This document shows, one piece after another, positions 39,801-46,657 of a DNA stretch of 64,000 nt. Under the pieces are notes generated by a model. It was not told the origin of the DNA. It did not search any database and saw only the letters and a list, made by a program, of their open reading frames with translations. Source of the stretch: Aquiflexum lacus (GTDB lineage Bacteria > Bacteroidota > Bacteroidia > Cytophagales > Cyclobacteriaceae); NCBI RefSeq assembly GCF_015476655.1, contig NZ_JABFHF010000011.1, positions 1 through 64,000 of the forward strand. Direction: 5' to 3'. The translations under genes were made by a program, and so were the position numbers. Numbering within the stretch: position 1 is the first letter of the stretch; each line of letters begins with the position of its first letter.

Positions 39801-40596
39801 GGTCATACCTGATTTGGCCACTTGTTGCAGTGATCCAACCTGTAGCATAAGTACCGTTTGACCTCCGGATTCTAAATTGAACAACACCTTCAAAACCTGT
39901 AGCATCAAAGCTAATCCCCCCGTTTTCCACACAGGTTTCGGGAAATGTCCCAACATTTCCCCCAACTGCGTCGATGACAATAGGTTCAACTTCCACTATT
40001 TCAATCTCAGTCACTTCAACGCAACCACTGGCATCTATGACTTCGACAAGGTACTTGCCTGCGGGAATATCATTCAGGTCGAGAATTCGGTTGGGAATAG
40101 TCCTTGTCAGTTCCAATCCACCGGATTCATTGTAAAAATTGATTGTGAAATTTGGATTACCTCCTATAATTTCTCCATATACATTTGCAAATGTTTCACC
40201 TTCACAGGCGAATGGTTCTTGATAATCTACATTTAGGACAAAACTAGTTCCTCCATTCACCCCGACATTATCAGTAAAAGTATTTCCATTTGAATCTGAC
40301 ACTGTAACTTGGTAAGTACCTGGCAATGCCCTATCGATAGATGTATAATGTGTAGGTCCAAAAGGTACATTTTCATCGACCTTGATCACTGTACCTCCGT
40401 ACGACCAAGTATAAGTGTAGGGAGGTACACCCCCCATTGCTCTGTACCTGATTATTTTCTCACATTCGAGTATCGTTAGTTCTGCCCTAGCCAAAGGTAG
40501 AGATGTCCCTTGTCCATAAGAATAGGTTGACCCAATGAAATACATCAATTGGGTAAGAAAGAAAAATACCTGTGAATAAGAGTAAAGTTTTCTCAT
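30880..40596 (-). CDS. Giant SprB-like surface adhesin with type B (gliding-motility-associated) sorting domain
   Basis: 3,238 residues from the ATG at 40596 (MRKLYSYSQVFFFL, a signal peptide); an ATG four codons earlier is also possible. The bulk is a chain of about 35 SprB repeats of 75-90 residues, each with SCFGGNDGSI, then VSGGTAPYTYxWSNG, LxPGxYTVxVTDxNGC. Near 3060-3148 is a PKD domain (WEWDFGDGTKSNEQNPMHTY). The last 92 residues (LVPNAFTPNDDGLNDTFIPK, FNKWGELIY, GWDGRLNG) form the CHU_C/type B sorting domain. In gliding Bacteroidota SprB runs along the cell surface as the adhesin; other roles such as polysaccharide binding or biofilm are possible. sprF/porP follows. Confidence 0.93.
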   Translation of the reverse strand: MRKLYSYSQVFFFLTQLMYFIGSTYSYGQGTSLPLARAELTILECEKIIRYRAMGGVPPYTYTWSYGGTVIKVDENVPFGPTHYTSIDRALPGTYQVTVSDSNGNTFTDNVGVNGGTSFVLNVDYQEPFACEGETFANVYGEIIGGNPNFTINFYNESGGLELTRTIPNRILDLNDIPAGKYLVEVIDASGCVEVTEIEIVEVEPIVIDAVGGNVGTFPETCVENGGISFDATGFEGVVQFRIRRSNGTYATGWITATSGQIRYDQLAAGDYVLEIIDQFRLENCPEELVFSIANETLLAITPSSTGITCFGETDGTISLQVNRLFMGFPFPPANILVDIIRPDGTTAISGQSVAIGATTGQRTFTGFGPGLHTIIVKHGGGDYPECTLTYQINVTGPSSPFIGSITTTSVTCFGQANGTARVNRSGGWGGPFTYLWSNGQTGRTASNLAPGNYSVTVTDSGGCSIVLDTTIQGPPGPIEGDIELLNGLGCAGANDGSARVFDITGGWGSYTYLWSNGETTATAYNLPAGTNTVTVRDAEGCEEIYTIVVPVPDAPGVIYTPVNPSCFGGNDGSIRVEIADNTISFTVTVNGETQSGNDVIFNNLPAGQYEVSILYGGNCSITEFVDIVNPPQISLNENNLAINHLLCAGDGNGSISGLTASGGTGVLSFQWQKEVSGTFEDITGQTTLNLSNLSGGVYKIIITDENGCTIFKDYTVNEPAPLEVTPPVVVDVACFGELTGSVSFTISGGTAPYSYALNGGAFSTTSFGDVTINGLGAANDYFVEIRDANGCVVPNLNFDVTSLPPINITDIVITPETCFGQSNGSINIEISGGTGNLGVEWYVAGNFSSVISTDKNLVNRGPGQYTVKVYDLGNNSCFVQQTIIIPPTPELTLALDGPPLNVLCFGENTGAINIAVDGGTGTYTFEWTGPSGYTSSQKNVNGLAAGLYNVRVTDENGCWEELTDILISQPPSGIVINLLNRVEPKCHDSLDGRIEIQVGGGNPGYTIAWEKEDIPGVYIPVSGTTQTLSNISAGTYKVIVTDSNGCSNERIIDLTAPAPLQVSLISKEDVSCFGRNDGRITINVTGGSGIYFFNWDHGFINQNPSNLAAGFYSVTVRDANGCETRLEDIEIIQPDPLAINLVEILEPSCNFNDASIEVDFVGWVPGLSYSRWIDQATNTVIAENQNIVSNLTPGFYRVEYSLSGACMVSETYSVPGPKSPLQLFTSPQDATCVGETGILFLSASGGVPTYTYYILIGGVWEVVTNSILSGLAVGNYDVRVTDSAGCEDFSTITIDQPNPPIFDAEVEKDVSCFGGGDGAIRFDLYGDTSGITYQWYRRTTVGGKVPINETSLGALIAGTYYMEITYASSCIIESPDYVINQPNQPVATPTVVQPVCIDDFGSFTLAVTGGSIGKNILVTSSNGYSKSFTNEDTGTFVFDELLAGDYTWTVENQTCPEITGTFTIVPITKPQFNVTSQDISCFGANDGIIEILSPIVQGGRTFTVFINGVSQGNQTSFFNVAPGNYQIRIVDNEGCPSDPMMVTLTQPERPLEITNLAITNVDCFGGNNGEIQFEIIGGRPQYRAVLTPASGTPLNLPNLDAEIAYTFSGLVQGAYTLEIWDLNDECQSSTVVNITQPAALNLTVDSGIILCEGGATFIELTPVGGTQPYTYLWEKFNVATSTWETLPTDTKRLNNVDAGEYRYTVSEQNNCNVISDTITIADGTAVTLSFVAEDILCYGESALVTLQATSGTSTNFTYFVNGSQIFGNQFQAKVGSYLVYAVDNTKGCISEDVVINMAQPAAPLSLKDYTSEDLSCFESGDGTISLSLTGGTAPYVITFQGNTYNANEDELITFTGLNANLAYNFSAVDANGCTINIPPKTLGQPLPLQTNANFTPILCFGDTSEINLQITGGNRPYSITWTYSEDGVTFNPIAGSDDKTTLSGLIAGHYTYVVSDGGCADISETLIISQPQPVVLLGSPTDVSCFGGSDGSVEFIPSGGAFTNYRIFFNGAEIAGNTVSNLPAGTYNAFALSGTCRSETIQIEIEQPAAALSATVNFMEEVLCTDDLSDIELQISGGNGGYLAYLNAVEYTVAADGLIIFDNVLPGTYEIRVVDSKGCEWSKTINILNPTPIEIFTEEIIDISCYQGSDGEIKINISGGSGVYTYQWFNASNQLVGTNKNLSGVPAGVYTVLVLDENNCEATEDFEILDTTPVDFTFSFTDVTCFGAQNGSISVQGTGGNPGYTLIIDGIQYPNLTVSGLRPNTYMVYIMDANGCISPVKEIKISQPTPLNLAISTINVSCYAAGNGQAEVIVTGGTAPYTIRWSDGITSANRTGLAPGNYEVVVTDANGCIIRDNLIITQPDPILIVDNVNPVSCFGGNDGSINLDISGGNGNFSVVWTNKDTGEQVGTGLTANNLIAGIYRATITDQLGCELFREFMVPQPAEPLALNPIITNVRCAFEGNGSIDLIVTGGTAPYTYSWSSGENTRNINGKSGGSYTVNVTDSKGCMIMETFEITEPQPLVVEVETIDNVSCKFGDDGAIKLNISGGQGAYTIQWSNGMTGPEISGLRAGVYTVFVIDENSCFESIAYTITEPAEALTVTGLSSVELCLFTDVPELIITVTGGTAPYTYAWSNGATTKDLLNIAPGSYTVEVTDANGCVTEGTYTVPPPTSPLEIELDGKFAICTNGERGEVSATVTGGMGPYRFQWSNGATTSTITDLLPGNYSLTVTDRNGCTTTEDFEIAPPLNLRISLLSINAVSCFGGNDGSIDIGINGGKAPFKINWSHGLQDQTFASGLVAGVYTVIVEDSLGCITTAAYNIQEPTILDVRGTVEDSKCAGDNRGIISLNVSGGTAPYTYRWSNGANSRILRNLAPGTYSVVVTDRAGCSTGNTYVVSEPDPLVIDGTHTAMLSCFGDQDGAININIMGGIQPYRISWSDNDQLETLNRSNLGAGTYTVRIVDDNGCVQVETFEIEQPELLEARLFTRFDVNCETRELTGVAWVTITGGTEDYDIFWNNGDQGVEESNFYEDGQIKVTVIDANGCMVEVERYVEMPVAFTDADFTYTVISIGIQGEILVNDPVQFHDETFGEVIAWEWDFGDGTKSNEQNPMHTYSKPGTYTISLMTFDALGCVSQTQIEVEVVASYRILVPNAFTPNDDGLNDTFIPKMRGIEDFEMHIFNKWGELIYSAYSQEDAGWDGRLNGRISPNGNYVYKIIFKAVDGEKGSKTGVFTLVL

Positions 40597-40608
40597 AAAT
40601 GATTCCAC

Positions 40609-41084
40609 TATTTTGAATCCTTTTCCAGAAACAGGAATTTTTTTCCTATTTCTAAAATGAAATCATCCCGATTTTGGAGAGAAAAGCTCTTGAATTAGAA
40701 CTTTTCAGACGTTGACACCCAAAAAGCAGACGTTTTTATTTTCTGATTTTTGCTGAATATGTCATATAAAAAGTATTTCGTTTTTTGGTATATTATTCTA
40801 TGTATTTTACATAAACATAAAAGAAATACTTAAAATTGGGTGATTTTCAGTAATTAATAGAATAATATTATAAAAACAAAGAGGCTGTAAAAAATTTTCA
40901 ATCGGAGATTTTGACCTTTAAAAGTTTTTATGTTGAAAATAAAATAAGAATTACAACGTTCGAGCAAAGTTTGACTTGAAGATTCAAAAAATAAAATTGC
41001 CACCGCGCCAAATCGTGCGGTGGCAATTGACTACAAAATTGAATTTTAATTTTGGAAAGCAGAAGTTTATGTAATGACCTGAAA
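40609..41084. promoter_or_regulatory. Long leader of the adhesin gene with nested inverted repeats
   Basis: AT-rich, no gene. AGAAACAGGAA (40627-40637) and TTCCTATTTCT (40643-40653) form an 11-bp stem with one mismatch about 30 bases before the adhesin start, likely in the 5' UTR. Further up, AAGTATTTC (40771-40779) and GAAATACTT (40823-40831) are perfect inverted copies around a smaller palindrome TGTATTTTACA. They could be regulator sites or an RNA structure. No promoter box could be placed with confidence. Confidence 0.4.
40985..41027 (-). terminator. Terminator of the GreA-like gene
   Basis: Minus strand: ATTGCCACCGC, ten-base loop, GCGGTGGCAAT (40996-41027), an 11-bp perfect stem followed by TTTATTTTTTG. 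Confidence 0.88.
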
Positions 41085-41537
41085 TTAATAGATTTCTGAT
41101 ATCGTAATGGAATTTCCCCGGAAGCTTCCGGATTCTCCTTTTTTCAATTCCCATAAAGCCTGAATAAGTGGTGAATCTTGAGACACCAATTGAAAATCCA
41201 AACCATCAACAACAACTTTGCCCATTGGAACTGAAACCCAAATATTCCCCATAGGCAATTTTAACAGTGCGCCTTCCTGAACTTTATCAAGTTCTTTGAC
41301 CGGAACAGCATTGAGTTGATTGAGCATGATGCGAGAAGATGATAATCTTTTCTCCAATATGTCCCTACTTTGGTGGAGCATTTCCTGATGGGTTTCATAC
41401 TTATCACCAGCTGAGCTTTTTTCTTCTACTTCAGAAGAATTTTGCAATTCGGTAAGCTGATGTTGAATATCTTTTATTTGCTCCCTGAGTGTTTCTTGGG
41501 CTTTAGATAGCAATGCGGTTTTAGTAGCTGAATTCAT
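41085..41537 (-). CDS. GreA/GreB C-terminal-domain-like protein
   Basis: 150 residues from the ATG at 41537 (MNSATKTALLSKAQETL); the upstream 35 codons look non-coding. A helical first half (REQIKDIQHQLTELQNSS) leads into KSSAGDKYETHQEMLHQSRD, a pattern of a Bacteroidota family related to transcript-cleavage factors, and the C-terminal half (EGALLKLPMGNIWVSVPMGK, then SPLIQALWELKKGE) resembles the FKBP-like Gre C-terminal domain. Family members bind RNA polymerase or are of unknown use; database entries often carry an unrelated oxoacyl-ACP synthase name. Confidence 0.65.
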   Translation of the reverse strand: MNSATKTALLSKAQETLREQIKDIQHQLTELQNSSEVEEKSSAGDKYETHQEMLHQSRDILEKRLSSSRIMLNQLNAVPVKELDKVQEGALLKLPMGNIWVSVPMGKVVVDGLDFQLVSQDSPLIQALWELKKGESGSFRGNSITISEIY

Positions 41538-41807
41538 GGCTGCAAAGTAAACTGAAAATGAGGAGAAAATAGGAATAATTGTAGAAGGAATTTTTTCTGA
41601 AATCCTGTTGTGATATTTTGTAGGGATTGATTTTGATCCCAAGGCTGAAATTATCCAAATATTTATTCCCCTTTTTCAAATTCTAAATTTGCCTAAGGAT
41701 ATTGTAACCTTACTGCACCTTAATCAGGATTTTACGTTTTCAAACCTTACAGATCCTTGTTTTTTAGGAAAAAAGACAATGTAGGGTTAATTTACATCAT
41801 TAAATGA

Positions 41808-42362
41808 ATGTTAGCAGAATCCACTAAATTTATTAACCGGTTTGAAAAGGAAATTATGTTAATTATGGTCATGGGACTTCCCGGTTCCGGTAAAAGCTTC
41901 TTTGCAAAAAGTTTTGCCGAAAAGTTGGGGGCTGAATATTTCAGCAGTGATTTACTTAGAACCAAAATGGGCTTAAGGGGAAAATACCTTCCGGAAAATA
42001 AAAACCAGGTTTACATGGAAATGGCTAAAAGGACCAAGGAATTGATTGAAAAAAACAAGTCTGTGGTTTTGGATGCTACATTTTTTCAAAAGAAATTCCG
42101 TGAGTTTATATATTCCATTGCAGAAACTAGCGGAGTCCCTCTTTTCATCTTTTTGGTACAAGCTGATGAAAATATCATTAAGCAGAGACTTTCTGCCCCT
42201 AGAAAGGACAGTGAAGCTGACCATTCTGTTTACCTGAAAATTAAAGAACAATTCGAGCCTTTGGAAAGACCTTTTTTAACTCTGAATTCCACCAACGACA
42301 ACCTTTCGGAAATTTTATTAAAAGCCAGCCAATATATCAATAGACCCAATGAACAGCAATGA
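41808..42362 (+). CDS. P-loop kinase/AAA ATPase of the COG0645 type
   Basis: 184 residues, or 168 if it starts at the ATG at 41856 (MLIMVMGLPGSGKS), which fits the family better. Walker A GLPGSGKSFFAKSFAE, then SSDLLRTKMGL and VVLDATFFQKKFREFI, where D-A-T-F is the Walker B-like region of the gluconate-kinase-like P-loop group, and RLSAPRKDSEADHS in the lid. It overlaps the next gene by 14 bases. In many bacteria this domain is fused behind a COG2187 phosphotransferase domain in one protein; here the two are separate and in reversed order. Substrate unknown. Confidence 0.8.
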   Translation: MLAESTKFINRFEKEIMLIMVMGLPGSGKSFFAKSFAEKLGAEYFSSDLLRTKMGLRGKYLPENKNQVYMEMAKRTKELIEKNKSVVLDATFFQKKFREFIYSIAETSGVPLFIFLVQADENIIKQRLSAPRKDSEADHSVYLKIKEQFEPLERPFLTLNSTNDNLSEILLKASQYINRPNEQQ

Positions 42363-43368
42363 AATTTTGAAATTGATGTCCAAAGGATTGTTTGAAGGCA
42401 AACCTATAAAAGGAATGCTGGAAGAAACCAATATCAGTTGGGTCATTCTTGGTGAAGAATTTGTTTTTAAAATCAAAAAGCCAATCAAACTTTCATTCTT
42501 GGACTATTCAAGCTTGGAACTTCGAAAATTGAACTGTGAAAAGGAACTTGAACTCAATCAAAGATTTTCGCCGATTTATCTGTCTGTACTTCCTGTAACC
42601 AAAATACAAAATCAATGGGTAATTGGAGAAAATGAAGGTGATATTGTAGATTATGCGGTCTGCATGAAGAAAATGGAATCTGAAAAAAGGATGGATTTAC
42701 TGTTGGGGGAAAGCAAAGTCAGTGGAGAACAGGTTAGCTTACTGGCTCAAAAAGTAGCTGAGTTTCATTTAGGCGCGAAGGTCATCAAAAAGGAAATGGA
42801 CATCGATTCGTTTTATGGGATTTTCAATGATTTAGATTCTGTATCTGATATTGCAGCCCAACATTTAGATCAAGATTATGTTCAAAAGATAGCATCCTTA
42901 ATTTCCTTGAGTGATGCATTTATCAAAAAACATTTTCCAAGATTTCAAAATAGGATGGAGGATGAATTTTTTAGAGATGTACATGGAGACCTACATAGTA
43001 AGAATATTTTCTTGTATGAGAACCCCGTTATTTTTGACTGCATTGAATTTGAGGAAAGCTTTCGGCAGATAGATGTACTCTATGAGGTGGCATTTATCTG
43101 TATGGACTTGGAGAATTTCAGGAGGAAGGATTTCTCAGACACTTTTTTAAAAGCATATATGAAGGAATTTGATTGCATGGCCGATGTAGAGGATAAACAG
43201 ATTTTTCAATACTATAAATGTCTTCGGGCCAATATCAGGGCAAAAGTCAATCTCTTGGATGCCAAAACTGAAACAGATGCCGATAAAAGAAAAAAGAAGC
43301 TTGTGTCAGGGGAAAAATACTTGGATTTGGCGGTTTCCTATATGGATTCGATGAAGTCTATTTTATGA
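42349..43368 (+). CDS. Aminoglycoside-phosphotransferase-like kinase (COG2187)
   Basis: 339 residues. The kinase core is HGDLHSKN (212-219, catalytic Asp in the HGDxHxxN loop) and IFDCIEFEESFRQIDVLYEV, with the metal-binding Asp at 230. The N-terminal lobe has TNISWVILGEEFVFKIKKP with the ATP lysine. It resembles COG2187 proteins, which are APH-fold kinases of unknown substrate, and not a resistance enzyme proper. The 14-base overlap with the P-loop gene implies coupled translation and probably a complex. Confidence 0.83.
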   Translation: MNSNEILKLMSKGLFEGKPIKGMLEETNISWVILGEEFVFKIKKPIKLSFLDYSSLELRKLNCEKELELNQRFSPIYLSVLPVTKIQNQWVIGENEGDIVDYAVCMKKMESEKRMDLLLGESKVSGEQVSLLAQKVAEFHLGAKVIKKEMDIDSFYGIFNDLDSVSDIAAQHLDQDYVQKIASLISLSDAFIKKHFPRFQNRMEDEFFRDVHGDLHSKNIFLYENPVIFDCIEFEESFRQIDVLYEVAFICMDLENFRRKDFSDTFLKAYMKEFDCMADVEDKQIFQYYKCLRANIRAKVNLLDAKTETDADKRKKKLVSGEKYLDLAVSYMDSMKSIL

Positions 43369-43409
43369 TTTCTGGTCGTTTAAGTACCTACAAACTACCA
43401 AGAGAGGTT

Positions 43410-43430
43410 TTAAGCCCCTATAAGGCTTAA
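43410..43430 (+). terminator. Weak hairpin after the phosphotransferase-like gene
   Basis: TTAAGCC (43410-43416) and GGCTTAA (43424-43430) form a 7-bp stem 42 bases after the stop; the following CAAAAAGC is not a T-run, so termination is uncertain. Confidence 0.4.
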
Positions 43431-43544
43431 CAAAAAGCAAATATTAGGATTCAACTATGACAAACGTCATAAAATCACTTGATTATCATTGTTATTTTTA
43501 CAGAAAAAAATACCCATTTTTAAGATATCCAAACAACAAATCAA

Positions 43545-44318
43545 GTGAAATATCTAAAATTTCTGGACAATGAATTTTTCAAAGAGGCAGGTGAGTTGTC
43601 ACATTTCACTGCGCGCTTTTTTAGGGAATTATCCAAACCAAAGCAGGAATACGAGGAATTTATCAATCAATGTTTTTGGATTGGCTACAAGACATTGATG
43701 CTGGTAGGTGTTACTGGATTTATCATGGGATTGGTGCTGACCATACAATCCAGACCAACATTAGTGGAGTTTGGAGCCGAATCACTCTTGCCTTCCATGG
43801 TCTCTGTTTCTTTGGTCAGGGAAATCGCTCCTGTCATCACAGCCTTGATCTGTGCCGGAAAAATTGGGTCAGGATTGGGTGCCGAGTTGGGCTCCATGAA
43901 AGTGACTGAGCAAATCGATGCCATGGAAGTCTCCGGTACGAACCCGTTCAAATATTTGGTGGTCACCAGGGTGTTGGCTGCCACTTTGATGGTTCCTATT
44001 CTTTCCAGCTTGGCCAATGCAATTTCATTGTATGGCGGATTTTTGGGGGTCAATATCAGAGGGGATGTAAGCTGGAACCTGTATTGGTTTCAAGTATTCA
44101 AAATTTTATCATTTGGTGATGTCATTCCATCATTGATCAAGACTTTTTTCTTTGGATTTGCAATTGGTATAGTAGGATGTTATAAAGGATTCAGTTCCCA
44201 AAAAGGTACAGAAGGAGTTGGCAGATCTGCAACTACAGCTGTTATAGTAGCTTCCCTGATGGTGTTTATCATTGACCTGATTGCCGTTCAGATCACAGAT
44301 TTATTGGGATTGACATAG
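43545..44318 (+). CDS. mlaE: MlaE-family ABC transporter permease
   Basis: 257 residues starting with GTG at 43545. Six or so hydrophobic helices with the MlaE pattern: VREIAPVITALICAGKIGSG, LGSMKVTEQIDAMEVSGTNP and KTFFFGFAIGIVGCYKGF. It is the inner-membrane permease of the Mla lipid transport machine, which moves phospholipids between the membranes and keeps outer-membrane asymmetry. It starts the mlaE-mlaF-mlaD operon; mlaF follows after seven bases. Confidence 0.94.
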   Translation: MKYLKFLDNEFFKEAGELSHFTARFFRELSKPKQEYEEFINQCFWIGYKTLMLVGVTGFIMGLVLTIQSRPTLVEFGAESLLPSMVSVSLVREIAPVITALICAGKIGSGLGAELGSMKVTEQIDAMEVSGTNPFKYLVVTRVLAATLMVPILSSLANAISLYGGFLGVNIRGDVSWNLYWFQVFKILSFGDVIPSLIKTFFFGFAIGIVGCYKGFSSQKGTEGVGRSATTAVIVASLMVFIIDLIAVQITDLLGLT

Positions 44319-44325
44319 AAAAGAG

Positions 44326-45072
44326 ATGGAACAGGTGGTCAAAAACCCGGTAATAGAAGTAAAAAATGTCAATAAGTCATTTGGGGACAACCATGTGCTC
44401 AAAAATTTTAGCATGTCAGTTTTACCGGGTGAAAATCTGGTGATTTTGGGTAAATCCGGCTCGGGAAAATCAGTTCTGATCAAATGCATTATCAGTTTGA
44501 TTCAGGCAGATGAAGGAGAAATAATAGTATTGAACAGTCCTATCCAAGAATTAGAACAAGATGAATTGGATCATTTAAGGGCAGAGATTGGATTTCTATT
44601 CCAAAGTAATGCCCTTTATGATTCGATGACAGTGAGGGAAAATCTGGAGTTTCCGCTACGCATCCACTGGACAAAAGAGGAGCGTGCAAAAGGTGCTGAG
44701 GCTGCCGTGAAAGAAGCGTTGGAAGATGTGGGTCTTTTACATACCATCAATATGATGCCATCAGAACTTTCAGGAGGAATGAAAAAAAGAGTTGCTTTGG
44801 CAAGATCGCTGATATTGAGACCAAAAGTCATCCTCTACGACGAACCAACTACTGGTTTGGATCCGATTACTTCAAGAGAAATCAGTGAATTAATGGTAAG
44901 TGTGCAAAAGAAATATAATGCTACTTCGGTGATCATTTCGCATGATCTGAATTGTATCAAAATAACCTCAAACCGGGTCATCATGCTGATTGATGGCACC
45001 TGTTACGCAGATGGTACTTATGATGAGTTGAGTAAATCGACAGATCCCAAAATTAAAGAGTTTTTTGAATGA
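44326..45072 (+). CDS. mlaF: MlaF-type ABC transporter ATPase
   Basis: 248 residues. Walker A GKSGSGKSVLIKCI, Q-loop FLFQSNALYDSMTVRENLEF, signature LSGGMKKRVALARSL and Walker B VILYDEPTTGLDPI. The LSGGMKKR form of the signature is typical for MlaF/Ttg2A rather than for exporters. The stop codon overlaps the start of mlaD (ATGA). Confidence 0.94.
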   Translation: MEQVVKNPVIEVKNVNKSFGDNHVLKNFSMSVLPGENLVILGKSGSGKSVLIKCIISLIQADEGEIIVLNSPIQELEQDELDHLRAEIGFLFQSNALYDSMTVRENLEFPLRIHWTKEERAKGAEAAVKEALEDVGLLHTINMMPSELSGGMKKRVALARSLILRPKVILYDEPTTGLDPITSREISELMVSVQKKYNATSVIISHDLNCIKITSNRVIMLIDGTCYADGTYDELSKSTDPKIKEFFE

Positions 45073-46076
45073 TTATGAAAACGAAAAAAACAATAGAGAA
45101 TACAAAGTTGGGTGGCCTTGTGATTGCAGGAATACTTTTTCTGGTATTTACCCTGTACATGATAGGAAAGAATCAAAATATGTTTGGAGCCTCTATCACC
45201 ATCACCGCTGTGGTGGAAAATGTAAACGGACTTGTTCCCGGTAATAATGTCCGTTTCAAAGGATTGAATGTAGGCACTGTCAAGTCTGTTGATATGGCAA
45301 ACGACTCTTCGCTGCATGTTGTTATGTATATTCAAAATAAGATGGTTCCATTCATCAAGAAGAATGCACTTACTTCTATCGGAACAGATGGCCTGATGGG
45401 CAATAAACTCATTCAAATCATTCCCCAAGATGGAATTGCGGAAAATGTGGCCGAGGGTGATGTGATTTATTCCTCTACTCCAGTAACCACAGATGCCATG
45501 ATGCAAAGATTGGGGACGAGCAGTGAGTATTTTGAAAAAACCACTGAAAACTTATACGAAATCACCTCAAAGCTGAATAATAGCAAAAGTCTATGGGCTT
45601 TGCTTTCAGATTCATTGTTGACGGGAGACTTAAAGGATGCGGTGACTGAATTGAGGCTCGCAGCAGGAAGGGCTTCAGAAATGGCAAGGGCAGGAAATCA
45701 ATTGATGATCAATCTGAAAGATGGAGAGGGCATTGTCCAGAAACTTTTCACGGATATAGAAGCGGCAGATGATTTGACGACATCTCTGGAAAAAATAAAG
45801 GAATCCAGCGAACAGGCTTCAAAGATTATCGGTGACGTGAAAGTTCTTATCGAAAATCTTGAGGCTGGTGAAGGAACAGCAGGCTTGATTCTTAAGGACA
45901 GTACTTTTAGAGAAGCACTCCTCAACAGTATGCTGAATCTGGAAATGAGTACCGAGAGATTCAATGAAAATATGGAGGCGATGCGAAGCAACTTTTTGTT
46001 CAGAAGATACTTCAGGAGACAAGAAAAACAAATCCAAAAAGAATTTGAAGAGAAAGAAAAAGAAGAGAACAGATAA
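45069..46076 (+). CDS. mlaD: MlaD/MCE-domain substrate-binding protein
   Basis: 335 residues. A basic start (MIMKTKKTIENTKLG), one transmembrane helix (GLVIAGILFLVFTLYMIGKN), then a single MCE domain with VNGLVPGNNVRFKGLNVGTV and IGTDGLMGNKLIQIIP. A long helical region follows and the C-terminus is strongly charged (EKQIQKEFEEKEKEENR). MCE proteins form hexameric rings or tubes carrying lipids across the periplasm. It begins inside the mlaF stop codon. No mlaB, mlaC or mlaA gene is nearby, the usual Bacteroidota situation. Confidence 0.92.
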   Translation: MIMKTKKTIENTKLGGLVIAGILFLVFTLYMIGKNQNMFGASITITAVVENVNGLVPGNNVRFKGLNVGTVKSVDMANDSSLHVVMYIQNKMVPFIKKNALTSIGTDGLMGNKLIQIIPQDGIAENVAEGDVIYSSTPVTTDAMMQRLGTSSEYFEKTTENLYEITSKLNNSKSLWALLSDSLLTGDLKDAVTELRLAAGRASEMARAGNQLMINLKDGEGIVQKLFTDIEAADDLTTSLEKIKESSEQASKIIGDVKVLIENLEAGEGTAGLILKDSTFREALLNSMLNLEMSTERFNENMEAMRSNFLFRRYFRRQEKQIQKEFEEKEKEENR

Positions 46077-46080
46077 ATTG

Positions 46081-46309
46081 GCATTTACAGAATGAAATGA
46101 CATCAGATTAATCGTCATTGGTAGTAATTAAAATTTCGCATTTACAGAAAAGGTTGTGACATCTAGGTGGGCTGCAGACCTCTCCTGACGTCGAGGTGAC
46201 AAGGCAAAGTTCTTTATAGTCTTGAATGCATTTTTCAGTTCAAGGGTATAAATCTCAAATTCTGTCATTGGTAGTGATGAAAATTTGGCATTTACAGAAA
46301 GGAAATGAC
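46081..46309. repeat. Tandem GTCATT...AATGAC repeats around a palindromic-element fragment
   Basis: In the 581-base gene-free gap after mlaD. Copies at 46114-46160 and 46264-46309 both read GTCATTGGTAGT, then AAAATTT, then GCATTTACAGAAA, and end in TGAC; the second has inverted ends GTCATT/AATGAC. A partial copy is at 46081-46101 and a start fragment (GTCATTGGTC) at about 46472. Between the two full copies sits a fragment of the 100-bp element (46177-46213, GACCTCTCCTGACGTCGAGG, then TGACAAGG). The rest of the gap to 46640 shows nothing. Confidence 0.6.
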
Positions 46310-46646
46310 AATGGTTCATTTTATTTATTGATTGGTTTAAATTAAATTATTGTAAAACCAATAAATAATTGCATTTTACCCTATATGTCAATGGTAGGCA
46401 CGAAAGATCTCCAGATCTGCTATTTATAGATTTGAATGCTATTTGTAATTCTAAACTTTTTATTTTCTAATCTGTCATTGGTCGCCGAGAATGCTAAGCG
46501 GTCAATAAGAATTCTTTTTTTTGATCCTCCAATCTCCCTTCCCTGAACATTATTTTCAACCAGTCTTGTAAACGCTTTTGTATAACTTATTTTTTAACGA
46601 TACTTTACAAATTCAATTGAAAATTAAACCGTCAACCTTAATAAAC

Positions 46647-46653
46647 AAGGAGG
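46647..46653 (+). promoter_or_regulatory. Strong Shine-Dalgarno sequence of tldD
   Basis: AAGGAGG, four bases before the TTG at 46658. Such a good match is unusual in this window, where most starts lack one, and it supports the TTG as the start. Confidence 0.7.
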
Positions 46654-46657
46654 AAAT

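Noticed and set aside
30880-40596. Regularly spaced repeats at 31-40 kb that could suggest a CRISPR array
   Set aside because: They are diverged coding repeats of 225-270 bases encoding SprB modules, not short identical repeats with spacers.
30880-40608. Many 60-130 residue open frames on the plus strand inside the giant adhesin gene
   Set aside because: They are antisense shadows of a repeat-coding gene; none has family features or a start signal.
40872-40900. GAGGCTGTAAAAAA resembling an insertion-sequence end
   Set aside because: No second inverted end, no target duplication and no transposase frame nearby.
42349-43368. Antibiotic resistance gene (aminoglycoside phosphotransferase)
   Set aside because: It has the APH fold only; its motifs and the neighbouring P-loop kinase fit COG2187, not known resistance enzymes.
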